Below, piece by piece: positions 28,894 to 37,401 of a DNA stretch of 64,000 bases. Numbering within the stretch: position 1 is the stretch's first letter; every line of letters begins with the position of its first letter. The notes beneath the pieces were generated by a model that worked only from the letters and a program-made list of their open reading frames with translations, was not told the origin of the DNA and did no database searches. Source of the DNA: UBA7803 sp041395905 (GTDB lineage: Bacteria > Pseudomonadota > Gammaproteobacteria > Pseudomonadales > Azotimanducaceae); assembly GCA_041395905.1 (NCBI GenBank), contig JAWKZP010000007.1, positions 1-64,000 of the forward strand, given 5' to 3'. The translations under genes were made by a program, and so were the position numbers.

Positions 28894-29711
28894 TGACGAG
28901 CGAATCCAGAAGGCTCATAGGGATTGGGGCTGTCCTCACCCTTGGGTTCTGCGTCGCACTGGCGCCGACGCAGAGCGACAAGCGGACTGGTCCACAGCAG
29001 CCGCTGCTGGCTGAGCCCCAGTACGCGCAGCCCGAACAGCCAGCACAGCCAATTCAGGACACTGGCTACGAACCCCGGCCGCGCGTAGCGGGGCTTGCCG
29101 GTACGCGCCTGTTTCCCCTGTCTGAAGACACCGCCGGCACCAGTCCGGACGTTGAAGGCCAAGCGCGCGAAGGCGACGTAGTAAACATTGGCGATAGAAG
29201 CATCGATGTAGACGCGGACATCTACTCTCCAGGTAACCCGGATGGTCGTGTGGTGAAGATCGGCGCCGACATCGATGTTGACGAAGTTCCCGCGCCAGAT
29301 TCCCGTCAGGGGCTGGTCAGCTTCGGCGAGCCGATGGAAGTATCCGACGTCATCGCGGGAACCCAGTCCGCGCGTCGCGACTTCGGCTCGGACATAGACG
29401 TTGCCGCGATCCCGCGCGACGAAGCAACCACCCTACGTGCGCTCGGCGATCCGAGGCGCGACCCAGAGCCCCATCGATGGGACTGCTTAGAAATCAGAAA
29501 GCACCGGAACCATGCGACAGTGCACCGCCCTCAGGAAGTGCGCCGCCCTCAGGATATGAGGCAGTCTTCCGCCGTTCGTTCACGGACATATTTCGAGTTA
29601 GAATTCCCGCTTCCGACGAATGGACGCGGGCCCGGGAGGGGCCGTGTTTACGCTGGCGTAGCTGGTGTGTTCGAAGCCGGAGCGGCATCGCTTCAGTCTT
29701 CCCCCGGATAG
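28893..29711 (+). CDS. Secreted protein with short internal repeats; C-terminus uncertain
   Basis: 272 residues from a GTG sharing one base with the preceding stop, so likely co-translated. An N-terminal hydrophobic stretch (LIGIGAVLTLGFCVAL) looks like a signal or anchor. Residues about 90-185 contain four imperfect units of about 20-25 residues built on a VVxIGxxIDVD theme (VVNIGDRSIDVDAD, VVKIGADIDVDE, LVSFGEPMEVSD, DFGSDIDVAA). I do not recognise the family. After about residue 190 the sequence becomes arginine-rich and loses character, which may mean the true protein is shorter or the end is degraded. Confidence 0.55.
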   Translation: MTSESRRLIGIGAVLTLGFCVALAPTQSDKRTGPQQPLLAEPQYAQPEQPAQPIQDTGYEPRPRVAGLAGTRLFPLSEDTAGTSPDVEGQAREGDVVNIGDRSIDVDADIYSPGNPDGRVVKIGADIDVDEVPAPDSRQGLVSFGEPMEVSDVIAGTQSARRDFGSDIDVAAIPRDEATTLRALGDPRRDPEPHRWDCLEIRKHRNHATVHRPQEVRRPQDMRQSSAVRSRTYFELEFPLPTNGRGPGRGRVYAGVAGVFEAGAASLQSSPG

Positions 29712-29883
29712 ATGCCTGGTGCGCGGCAGCGACATGCGCGGCCCGCCCGTGATGCTCTGTCCGTCGGGTCGGGAATCGACATGATCGAACTGATGTCGCG
29801 ACCGTAATCTTTGCGCCGCCACCACGCGCTTCGAGTTCGCGGACCATGACCGCGCATGAGCGCGATGAAAAGGAGCGAAGAGC

Positions 29884-30678
29884 TTGCAATCTCCGGTAGG
29901 CAGAAGCCCGGGCGTCGCGCGGCGGGTGCTGATCGACCTTGCTGTGCGCGACTATCAGCGCCAGTACCAGGGCACCTATCTCGGCTTCGTCTGGATGTTT
30001 CTGCAGCCCCTGTTGTTCATCGCTGTGCTGTACATGATATTCACTGTAGGGTTCAGAGCGCAGCGTACCGTCGACATGCCGTTCGGATTGTATCTGGTAT
30101 GCGGCATGATCAGTTGGAACTATATTTCCGGAAATCTCGGGGCAATCACCGGAATCGTCCGGGCGCATGCGTACCTGGTCAAAAAAGTGGACGTCGATCT
30201 CAGCGTGCTCCCCGCGGTCAAGCTTCTGAGCTCGCTGCTGCCTCATCTGTTCCTCATCGGGTTCGCGATTGGCGTCGCGTGGTGGCAGGGATACGAGCCC
30301 GCGTGGTACACCCTTCAGGTCTTCTACTACCTTGGAGCTTCTATGGTGCTCCTGACTGGGCTTGGCTGGATAAGCTGCTCGACAAGTCTGTTCGTGCGCG
30401 ATGTAAGCAACATCGTCACCGTCGTGACTCAGTTCGGATTCTGGCTTACGCCGGTCTTCTGGAACATCCGGATGATTCCCGATCAGTATCACTGGCTGAT
30501 CAAGCTCAATCCGGCGGTCTACGTGGTAACGGGATACCGTGATTCGATCGTTGCTGGCATACCGTTGTGGGACCGATGGGCGGAGGGAGCATATTTCTGG
30601 AGCTTGGCTCTGGCCATCTGCTTCATCGGGCATCGTGTGTTCAAGCGATTGCGCCCGCACTTCGCGGAGGTCGTGTGA
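29884..30678 (+). CDS. wzm: ABC-2 type polysaccharide export permease (Wzm)
   Basis: 264 residues from TTG 29884, with AGGAG 8 bases upstream. It has six predicted membrane segments and the family pattern near the N-terminus RDYQRQYQGTYLGFVWMFLQPLL, plus FVRDVSNIV and TPVFWNIRMIP. With Wzt it forms the transporter that flips lipid-linked O-antigen or capsule across the inner membrane. Its stop overlaps the wzt start (GTGA). First gene of the polysaccharide island. Confidence 0.95.
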   Translation: MQSPVGRSPGVARRVLIDLAVRDYQRQYQGTYLGFVWMFLQPLLFIAVLYMIFTVGFRAQRTVDMPFGLYLVCGMISWNYISGNLGAITGIVRAHAYLVKKVDVDLSVLPAVKLLSSLLPHLFLIGFAIGVAWWQGYEPAWYTLQVFYYLGASMVLLTGLGWISCSTSLFVRDVSNIVTVVTQFGFWLTPVFWNIRMIPDQYHWLIKLNPAVYVVTGYRDSIVAGIPLWDRWAEGAYFWSLALAICFIGHRVFKRLRPHFAEVV

Positions 30679-32036
30679 CGGAACCCGCCATTCGAATCAC
30701 GAACGTTTCCAAGAGCTACAAGCTCTACCCGCGCAATCAGGATCGGCTGAAGGAGGCGCTGCATCCATTCGGAAAGAAGTATCACCAGCTGTTTTTCGCT
30801 CTGCGGGAGCTGAATCTTGAGATCGCTAAGGGAGAAATCGTCGGCGTTGTCGGGCGGAACGGCAGTGGCAAGTCCACGCTGCTAAAGCTGATCAGCAGTG
30901 TGCTCACCCCGAGTTCTGGAGACGTCACCGTGAACGGAAACGTGTCCGCACTGCTCGAGTTGGGATCCGGCTTCAATCCGGAGTTTACGGGAATCCAGAA
31001 CATACATTTCTACGCAACGATTCTCGGTCTGACCAGGCGGGAAATTGCGGATCGATTCGACGCGATCGTGGCATTCGCGGACCTCGGGGAGTTCATTCAT
31101 CAGCCGTTGAAAACCTACTCGAGCGGCATGAAATCGCGACTCGGATTCGCCGTGGCGGCGCACATCGACCCGGAGATACTGATTCTCGACGAGGTGCTTG
31201 CCGTTGGGGATCTCGTCTTCAAGCGCAAGTGCTATGCCAAGATGGAGGAACTGTTCCGGAGCGGCAAGACCATCGTTTACGTGTCTCATGATGCGAACTC
31301 CATCAATCAGCTGTGTACGCGTGCCATCCTGCTGGATGCGGGTCAGATCATCATGGATGGCCCGCCCAAGCAGGTAACCGCCTACTACCAGAAGTTCATG
31401 TTTGCCTCACCCGCCGGCGCCGATGCCGTCCGACGGGAAATCGAAGCGATCGCCGCGGGTGGTGCTGTCGGGAATGCCGCGGATCCGGACGACAGTCCCA
31501 GGTATCTGGAAGGGTTGCGCTCCGATGCCCGGATCGAATACAGGAACAAGGACGTCGAAATCTCGGGGGAGAAAATAGTCGATACCAGGGGGCGTCGGGT
31601 CAACGTGCTGAGTTTTGGTGAGACGTACGCATTCGAGGTGGAAGTCCGATTCGGGATTCCGGCTACAGATGTTTCGTTCGGATTCGAGCTCAAGGACATC
31701 AAGGGCGTGCTGCTCACGTCGGTGGAGTCTGCTCAGCTGTATCGTCTGGGTAAGAGCTACGCGGAGGTTTCTGCGTCCGCGCGCTTCCGCCTCCGCTACG
31801 AGTTCGTATGCAGGCTGACCGCGGGTACCTACCTGGCCAACTTCGGGGTCAGTTCCTACTCGGGCAAGCAGGAAGTCCTGAACAGGGTCGTGGACGTCTA
31901 CATGTTCAAAGTGGAAAACCACGCTCAATATTCTGCCGGATACGTTCAACTGGTCGAGAACGTGGAGGTTGCGTCCCGTGAGGAGACCGGATTCGTTCCG
32001 GTCATTAGAAGCTACCGGCCGGTGGGAGATGCGTAG
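30675..32036 (+). CDS. wzt: ABC transporter ATP-binding protein with C-terminal carbohydrate-binding domain (Wzt)
   Basis: 453 residues using the GTG at 30675 that overlaps the wzm stop and has GGAGG 4 bases upstream; an in-frame start further upstream lies within wzm and is rejected. The N-terminal ATPase has Walker A GRNGSGKST, the signature YSSGMKSRLGFA, and Walker B ILILDEVLAVGD. After about residue 260 a ~190-residue extension of beta-strand character (VNVLSFGETYAFEVEVRFG, GTYLANFGVSSYSGKQEV) matches the Wzt C-terminal domain. In E. coli O8/O9a that domain binds the capped non-reducing end, so only finished chains are exported. Confidence 0.95.
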   Translation: MTEPAIRITNVSKSYKLYPRNQDRLKEALHPFGKKYHQLFFALRELNLEIAKGEIVGVVGRNGSGKSTLLKLISSVLTPSSGDVTVNGNVSALLELGSGFNPEFTGIQNIHFYATILGLTRREIADRFDAIVAFADLGEFIHQPLKTYSSGMKSRLGFAVAAHIDPEILILDEVLAVGDLVFKRKCYAKMEELFRSGKTIVYVSHDANSINQLCTRAILLDAGQIIMDGPPKQVTAYYQKFMFASPAGADAVRREIEAIAAGGAVGNAADPDDSPRYLEGLRSDARIEYRNKDVEISGEKIVDTRGRRVNVLSFGETYAFEVEVRFGIPATDVSFGFELKDIKGVLLTSVESAQLYRLGKSYAEVSASARFRLRYEFVCRLTAGTYLANFGVSSYSGKQEVLNRVVDVYMFKVENHAQYSAGYVQLVENVEVASREETGFVPVIRSYRPVGDA

Positions 32037-32041
32037 CCGCC

Positions 32042-32767
32042 ATGGCCGCACGGGTTCACACGTTCGAAAACGGGCTCAGGGTCTACGATGAACACCTGAT
32101 TGACGTGCAGCGGGAGCGCTACCGGCTTCACAATGTGCACGAAGCCGAAGAGGAAGCGTTGTTTCTTGAGCTCCTGTCCGAGCTGGAACCGGGCGGGACC
32201 TTCGTGAATATCGGGGCCGCCATCGGGTATTACATGATTCTCGCGGCGTTGAAGCGCCCTGACATTCAGATCATCGGGTATGAGCCGCTGCGAAGGCATC
32301 GTGCGCGAATTCGACAGAACGCGAAGCTCAACGGAATCTCTCGCGGGCGCTTCCGCATCTATCCCGAGGGCGTGGATGCGCGCGCCGGTGTCGCGGATTT
32401 CGCTGTCCTCGACTTCAGCTCGATGATCACGCGTCCCAGGCGCCACGGGCGGCTGAGCAGGCTCAGGGGATGGTTGGAGAACACGCGCATTCGGACGGTG
32501 ACTCTCGAGGAGGTTCTGGATCGAGCCGGAGGGCAGGCCGACCTGGTTCAGATGGACATCCAGGGGCTGGAACGGCCGGTGCTCGAGTCCAGCGAGCGAC
32601 TGCTGGCGAAGGGTAGTATCCGACGTCTGCTTGTCGGGACGCACTCTGTAGAGATACATCAGGCAGTGCGCCGGGCCGCCGAACGGGCCGGCTACCACAT
32701 TCGCCACGATCTGGCACAACCTGAGTCGCAACCGGACGGGATTCTACTGGCCGTTCGCCTCGATTAG
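32042..32767 (+). CDS. FkbM family methyltransferase
   Basis: 241 residues. The SAM-binding loop is FVNIGAAIGYYMIL (about residue 55), followed by the acidic IIGYEPLRRH and a later DLVQMDIQGLERPVLE, typical of FkbM enzymes that O-methylate sugars. It follows wzt by 5 bases and likely shares its operon. Its last 4 bases overlap the convergent second FkbM gene. The target hydroxyl is unknown. Confidence 0.87.
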   Translation: MAARVHTFENGLRVYDEHLIDVQRERYRLHNVHEAEEEALFLELLSELEPGGTFVNIGAAIGYYMILAALKRPDIQIIGYEPLRRHRARIRQNAKLNGISRGRFRIYPEGVDARAGVADFAVLDFSSMITRPRRHGRLSRLRGWLENTRIRTVTLEEVLDRAGGQADLVQMDIQGLERPVLESSERLLAKGSIRRLLVGTHSVEIHQAVRRAAERAGYHIRHDLAQPESQPDGILLAVRLD

Positions 32768-33552
32768 GAGCCGCCCTCCAGCAGCTTCTGCTTCTCGCTC
32801 CATCCCTTGAACAGCCGGTCGCTCAGCGGGTACCAGTTCTCGCCGCTGAACTTGAATCCTTCGGCCTCGAACGGTCGCAGCTCGGGTCGGGCTCGAACAA
32901 TCGACTGGCTGACGAAAACAAGGTCTGCCTGCCAGAGGATTCCGTCGTAGTAGGCAAGGTCGACGATGTCCATCAGGTAGAACCCGTGCGACATCAGGAA
33001 GGCGGATCGCTCGAAGAAGTGCGGTAGCTCGACGCGGTTGAGCGGGGCCTCAATGACCACCACCGAGCATTTTTCCAGGCTGCGCTCCGCACCTCGGAGG
33101 ACGTTCATCTCATGGCCATCTACGTCGATCTTCAACAGGTAGGGAACGGGTGGCGATTCCCGCTCCATGACGGTGTCGAGTCTGAGGCGCGGAATCTCGA
33201 GGCAATCGACGAGATCCGGTACTTCCGAACGGGATACCGGCGTTTCGACGACCTCGGAGTGCGTTATCCTGCCGTCACGATGAATGGCTCGTCGGGCGAG
33301 GTAGGTGGTTCCGTCCGAATCGGACAGCGCCACGTGGTGAAGGTGAAAATCGATGTTGCGGTAATTCTTCTGTATCTGACCAAAATGAAGATCAACCGGT
33401 TCGAACAGATGGTGTGGCCGATCAGGGAACGTTTCGATCAGCGGCTGAGTACCGGTCAGTATTCCTACGTCGAGTACCGTCGCTACCTCCACACCTTTGT
33501 CGAGGAGTGATCGAAGCGAGTTTCTCATCGTCGGGATACGTTTCTCTGAAAC
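32764..33552 (-). CDS. FkbM family methyltransferase (second copy)
   Basis: 262 residues from ATG 33552, selected because GGAGA sits 8 bases upstream; an in-frame ATG at 33594 has no such site and would add 14 residues. Motifs: VATVLDVGILTGTQPLI, HHLFEPVDLHF, and YLLKIDVDGHEMNVLRGAE (about residues 165-185). It is only distantly similar to the FkbM protein at 32042. Last gene of the minus-strand run that begins at 41073. Confidence 0.87.
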   Translation of the reverse strand, partial: VSEKRIPTMRNSLRSLLDKGVEVATVLDVGILTGTQPLIETFPDRPHHLFEPVDLHFGQIQKNYRNIDFHLHHVALSDSDGTTYLARRAIHRDGRITHSEVVETPVSRSEVPDLVDCLEIPRLRLDTVMERESPPVPYLLKIDVDGHEMNVLRGAERSLEKCSVVVIEAPLNRVELPHFFERSAFLMSHGFYLMDIVDLAYYDGILWQADLVFVSQSIVRARPELRPFEAEGFKFSGENWYPLSDRLFKGWSEKQKLLEGGS

Positions 33553-33758
33553 CATGTGATTTCTCCACCATTCGAGCCAGCGCCGATGGATCATCGTGTC
33601 GCGGTTCCGGCGTGGCGACTGTATCGGGGCCGTCCTGGCAGCTCGCGGCGCCGCGAGCCTGCTGCGATGTGCGCGATCTCAGCCATTGCGCGAACGTGCA
33701 CCGTGGGACAGCAATGGCTTCCAGCGCGTATTGTCGCAATAGCGGGGTTTCCCGGGGA

Positions 33759-35177
33759 TCAGATCGTTCGCGACCTGCATACCGGGCTTTCGAGTTCCTG
33801 CACGAACTGTTCCGAACTGTGGTTCCGGATGTACCACTCCCGCCTTTCGCACGCCCGCTCATAATAGTGTCGGCGGTCAGCGATGATGGTTAGTAGCGCG
33901 GGCGCGAGTGGCGCGCCGGGCTTGACTGCCACCCCGGCATCACCTGCCAGATAGGCCGGGAAGGTACCTTCAGTCGAAATCAGGTTCGCACCCGCTATCA
34001 CGCCTTCAACCGCGATGCCGGAGCCGCGAACGCGGTAGCGATCCAGCTGATATGGCACCAGGAGCACATCTGTCCACTCGAGTATCGACTGATACTCGGC
34101 CTGGGACAACGGGGCGGTGACCAGTGTCAGCCGCTCGTCGTCGATAGCGCGTAGCCGGTCGATCGCGTCGCGTACATCGTCGGTGTATCCGAGCATCTGC
34201 GGCGTCGCCTGGATGTGGAACCTGACTTCCGCCGCGGCTCCATCGCGGAGGATTTCGCTGATCATGTCCGGCAGCTGATTGAATCCTTTTTCTGTTCGAG
34301 CAGCCCCCAGGTAGGCGACGTTGACGCACGAGTCGAGGGTTTCGGCGGATCGGCGGCGTTGAACGCTCGCTGGGGGGATGTGGAGGGTAGTGACCTTCAA
34401 TCGAAGGAGTTTCTCCAGGTGTTCGGTCAGCAGGTCGTTCTCGGAATGGAGGATGACACGTGAACCGACCAGACCGAGGTTGTTCAGCCGACGAACCGAC
34501 AACATGAAGTCGGGATAGTCGCGATTGTGCGGCATCACGGTTTCGTCATACGGCGTCGACAGGTGGAAGACCGGAAATCCGTTCCATTCGGAAACGTGCG
34601 CCAGACCGGAGAAAAAGTTGTAGATGTCGCGGTAAGTATGGGCATCGGACGTGTGAAACAGCACGATGTCGTCAGTCGTGCAGTTGAACCGCTTCAGCGC
34701 GCGATAGATTTCCTGCTCGGGCCGCAGTTGCACGGCGTTGCGTTTTGTATTGCCACTGCCCGGATTCGAGGGTGCGTGGCTCGGCGCTGCGGTCGGCCGC
34801 CGAAGCTCGCGAATTTTCCTGAGCAGTCTGTGGGCGGTTGGCGTGAGAACTTCCCGGTAGCGCTGTGGAATACGGCGGTACAGCCTCAGCGCGATTGCGG
34901 AGGGAGAGTTCGATACTGTCTCGACATGCTTGTCGGATGCGGCCCCCGCGGCTTTCGCCTGCCGCTTCCGCAGATGCGCGTCGTAGGTGTCTGCGCTGAA
35001 GCAGGGATGTATGACGGCACGTTCGCCGTCCTCGAGCGTTCGTGAGAACGCCTTGTTGACCAGCCAGACCGTTTCCAGGCCGAATTCCTCGCAGGTCTTA
35101 GAGATACATCTGGTGAGGTTGTAGTGATGTCCGCGATGGTCTTTCAGGGCCGGATCTGCAATGAAAACGCGCGTCAT
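33759..35177 (-). CDS. Glycosyltransferase, GT-B fold (GT4-like)
   Basis: 472 residues from ATG 35177, which overlaps the preceding gene's stop by one base (TGATG). N-terminal VFIADPALKDHRGHHYNLT and C-terminal donor-domain pattern ILEWTDVLLVPYQLDRYRVRGSGIAVEGVIAGANLISTE fit retaining GT-B glycosyltransferases, where the ExxxxG-type region binds the nucleotide sugar. About 35 residues near position 130 are low-complexity (PTAAPSHAPSNPGSGN) and look like a linker. A 206-base gap separates it from the FkbM start; I see no gene there. Confidence 0.8.
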   Translation of the reverse strand: MTRVFIADPALKDHRGHHYNLTRCISKTCEEFGLETVWLVNKAFSRTLEDGERAVIHPCFSADTYDAHLRKRQAKAAGAASDKHVETVSNSPSAIALRLYRRIPQRYREVLTPTAHRLLRKIRELRRPTAAPSHAPSNPGSGNTKRNAVQLRPEQEIYRALKRFNCTTDDIVLFHTSDAHTYRDIYNFFSGLAHVSEWNGFPVFHLSTPYDETVMPHNRDYPDFMLSVRRLNNLGLVGSRVILHSENDLLTEHLEKLLRLKVTTLHIPPASVQRRRSAETLDSCVNVAYLGAARTEKGFNQLPDMISEILRDGAAAEVRFHIQATPQMLGYTDDVRDAIDRLRAIDDERLTLVTAPLSQAEYQSILEWTDVLLVPYQLDRYRVRGSGIAVEGVIAGANLISTEGTFPAYLAGDAGVAVKPGAPLAPALLTIIADRRHYYERACERREWYIRNHSSEQFVQELESPVCRSRTI

Positions 35178-35971
35178 CAGAAGACCTCCCAAACGCGCTC
35201 GTGGGGGATGATGTTGAAAGGCGGGTTCAGATACTTCTGGTCCTCCCCGAAGTGAGCAGAACCGTCCCCCATGCCGCAATTGAAGATCACGCGTTCTCGC
35301 GTGACCTTGTGTCTCTTCGCGTCCATGGCGGTTAGGAGTGCCAGTGTCTCGTCCCACGCGAAGAACGTTTTCAGCGTGTAACTCGGTTGCCGTGGTGGTG
35401 TCACATCGAGGCGCTGAAGGATCTCCGGTGTAAGCGCTGCCCTTGTGAAGTCCAGGTAGTCCTGTTCGGACATCGAGTAGCATTCCACCAGACGATCCAC
35501 GTATGGAGCCAGCTTGTCAGCCGTGGTCGCCCACCCCCAGCCCTGGAATCGGGTACAGTAGCCGGAATCCTCCGCCATCAGGAATGGGTGACCGTAGACG
35601 GAAAAGGTTTCCGGGTCGTTTTCGATCGACGACAGCTCTTCTCTGAATATTGATACTGCGTTTCGCGTTGGAAAGCAGTCGTCCTCGAGAAACAGAATGT
35701 GCTCGTAGTTGCTCACTGCAGATTGCATGGCCTGCAGCATGAGCTTGCGGAAGCCCAACTGTCCGTGATGATATCTACGCACTCCGACGTCGTAGTTGTT
35801 GCCCACTTTCTGGGCGATGTGAACCCGATTCTTGAGTTCGGTCTTGCCCTGATACCCGTCTATCCATAGATCGACGCTGGAAATCGCACCTTGGCGATCG
35901 ATGCTTTCCAGCAGATCGCCGAGCAGTGTGGCGCGCGTGTGCCCGAACACCAGAATTCCGAAATCTTTCAC
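35177..35971 (-). CDS. Glycosyltransferase, GT-A fold (GNT-I/GT2-like)
   Basis: 264 residues from GTG 35971 (GGAG 10 bases upstream), giving the expected start VKDFGILVFGHTRATLL. GT-A signs: HILFLEDDCFPT with the acidic metal site (about residue 110) and FQGWGWATTADKL, a motif of GNT-I-like bacterial glycosyltransferases. It transfers a sugar to a growing glycan in the cytoplasm; donor unknown. It lies 44 bases after its upstream neighbour and overlaps the downstream gene by one base. Confidence 0.78.
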   Translation of the reverse strand: MKDFGILVFGHTRATLLGDLLESIDRQGAISSVDLWIDGYQGKTELKNRVHIAQKVGNNYDVGVRRYHHGQLGFRKLMLQAMQSAVSNYEHILFLEDDCFPTRNAVSIFREELSSIENDPETFSVYGHPFLMAEDSGYCTRFQGWGWATTADKLAPYVDRLVECYSMSEQDYLDFTRAALTPEILQRLDVTPPRQPSYTLKTFFAWDETLALLTAMDAKRHKVTRERVIFNCGMGDGSAHFGEDQKYLNPPFNIIPHERVWEVF

Positions 35972-36015
35972 GGCGGCATGTTCTCCAGATACAGGTTTTT
36001 CGATCAGTTCGAAGT

Positions 36016-37401
36016 TCAGGTTGCAGGGTCTTGTGCGGCCGGCGTCGCTCTGTTGCGCAGCGTGGTGTAGTCGCGCGCCCAATGCACCACCAGCTTTGCG
36101 CCGCCCGTTATCGCCTGCGTCAGAACGCGAACGACGGACTCGGAAGGCTCGTGAAGCTGGATCAGCCGGTACTGCTCTTCGGAATCCCGCGCAGGTACGG
36201 GTTGCCCGAGGTCGACGGGCGGGTTGCCTGGCGTCGCTTGCTCGGAAATCACCGCGACGATATTGCTGAACGATTGCGTATCGAACACATCCGGACGCGT
36301 CGTGCCGCTGATAATGATGGCGTTTGTATAGTGCTTTTCCCGGCCTTCCAGCAGCGCGGCAACGAGGCGACTCGGGCTCTGCACATCCACAACGTACGTG
36401 CGGTTGTACGTGCCGCCGTCAAGCTGTTCACGTGCCTCGCGCAGGCAGGCTTCGTCGCTGCTGATCACATACAGGTCATGACCCTGGCGCTCGGCCGCCG
36501 ATTGCAGATGGAAAATCGACTCCCGAAGATGTTCCGGTGTCAATCCCCCGGGGTACACGGCTAGGATTCTGGTGCCTTTCTCGCTGATGATCTGCGGCGC
36601 CGGCCGATATCCCCGTCGCAGCGCCGAGGCTTCGCAATGAGCAATACCGAAGTAGTGCCCAGCGCCGTGTCGTACGGACTCGCGCCAGTGGCGTTTGATG
36701 GCCTCCTGGGCGCGATCCGTCTGCGTTTCGGCAGCGTAGTATGACAACTCTTTGAGTTCAGGCTCGTGGTGAATGATCTGGCAATCCAGGCACGGGTTGA
36801 AGACCTCGAATCCGTGCGATATGAGATCGAAATTGAAGAACTGGTCGCAGAACATCTGGCCAAGGCTGTAGAACGGCGCTTGTTTCAGCTCGAGCGGCTG
36901 AGCAAAGAACCACGCATCGGCGGACATGCTGTTGGGCAGATCCAGCTGGGTTCGCAACGTGATCTTCGGTTCGCCTCTGACCAGGTCGTGACGGGTCAGA
37001 CAGAGCGCGACGGATCTGGTGCCCGCCTCGAGTTCGGTGGAAAGTGCGATGAGGCGTTCGGCGTCTGCTTCCGTGCGAAACGATATATCCGCGTTCATGA
37101 TTGCCCCGAGCGGGACTGTTTTCGTGGAAAGAGCCTGAGAAAGTGCGTCTGCAAGGTGACCGAACGTGGGGCGGGTCTCCGAGTGGCGTATGCTGACTTT
37201 CGGATGCGACAGTTCCGGCGCCGCCGCAAGCAGCACGTCCGGTGCTGTCTCGCTTACGATGATCAGCTGGGATACCCTGCGGTTGCGCAGGTTCTCGGCT
37301 AGTGCCGAGCGGATGTGGGCCCCGAGCCCCTTTTCCTGCACGGCGAAGCTGGTGACCATACAAAGGGACACGTCGGATTGCACGCCATGCGTGTCAGTCA
37401 T
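36016..37401 (-). CDS. Two-domain protein of the polysaccharide island, possible glycosyltransferase
   Basis: 461 residues, ATG preceded by GAGGA with good spacing and overlapping the upstream stop by 8 bases. The first ~190 residues resemble a GT-A-like scaffold (VSLCMVTSFAVQEKG, SQLIIVSETAPD, GAIMNADISFRTEADAERLI, where NAD stands at the DxD position). The C-terminal part (about 270-440) looks like a separate Rossmann-type fold (ILAVYPGGLTPEHLRESIFHL, NAIIISGTTRPDVFD). I cannot place it in a named family. Operon context indicates a role in glycan assembly. Confidence 0.7.
   Translation of the reverse strand: MTDTHGVQSDVSLCMVTSFAVQEKGLGAHIRSALAENLRNRRVSQLIIVSETAPDVLLAAAPELSHPKVSIRHSETRPTFGHLADALSQALSTKTVPLGAIMNADISFRTEADAERLIALSTELEAGTRSVALCLTRHDLVRGEPKITLRTQLDLPNSMSADAWFFAQPLELKQAPFYSLGQMFCDQFFNFDLISHGFEVFNPCLDCQIIHHEPELKELSYYAAETQTDRAQEAIKRHWRESVRHGAGHYFGIAHCEASALRRGYRPAPQIISEKGTRILAVYPGGLTPEHLRESIFHLQSAAERQGHDLYVISSDEACLREAREQLDGGTYNRTYVVDVQSPSRLVAALLEGREKHYTNAIIISGTTRPDVFDTQSFSNIVAVISEQATPGNPPVDLGQPVPARDSEEQYRLIQLHEPSESVVRVLTQAITGGAKLVVHWARDYTTLRNRATPAAQDPAT

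Noticed and set aside
29477..29752. A short plus-strand frame with an APPSGSAPPSG repeat
   Set aside because: It lies in a region of low coding character after the secreted repeat protein; the repeat comes from an 18-bp duplication and no homology is visible.
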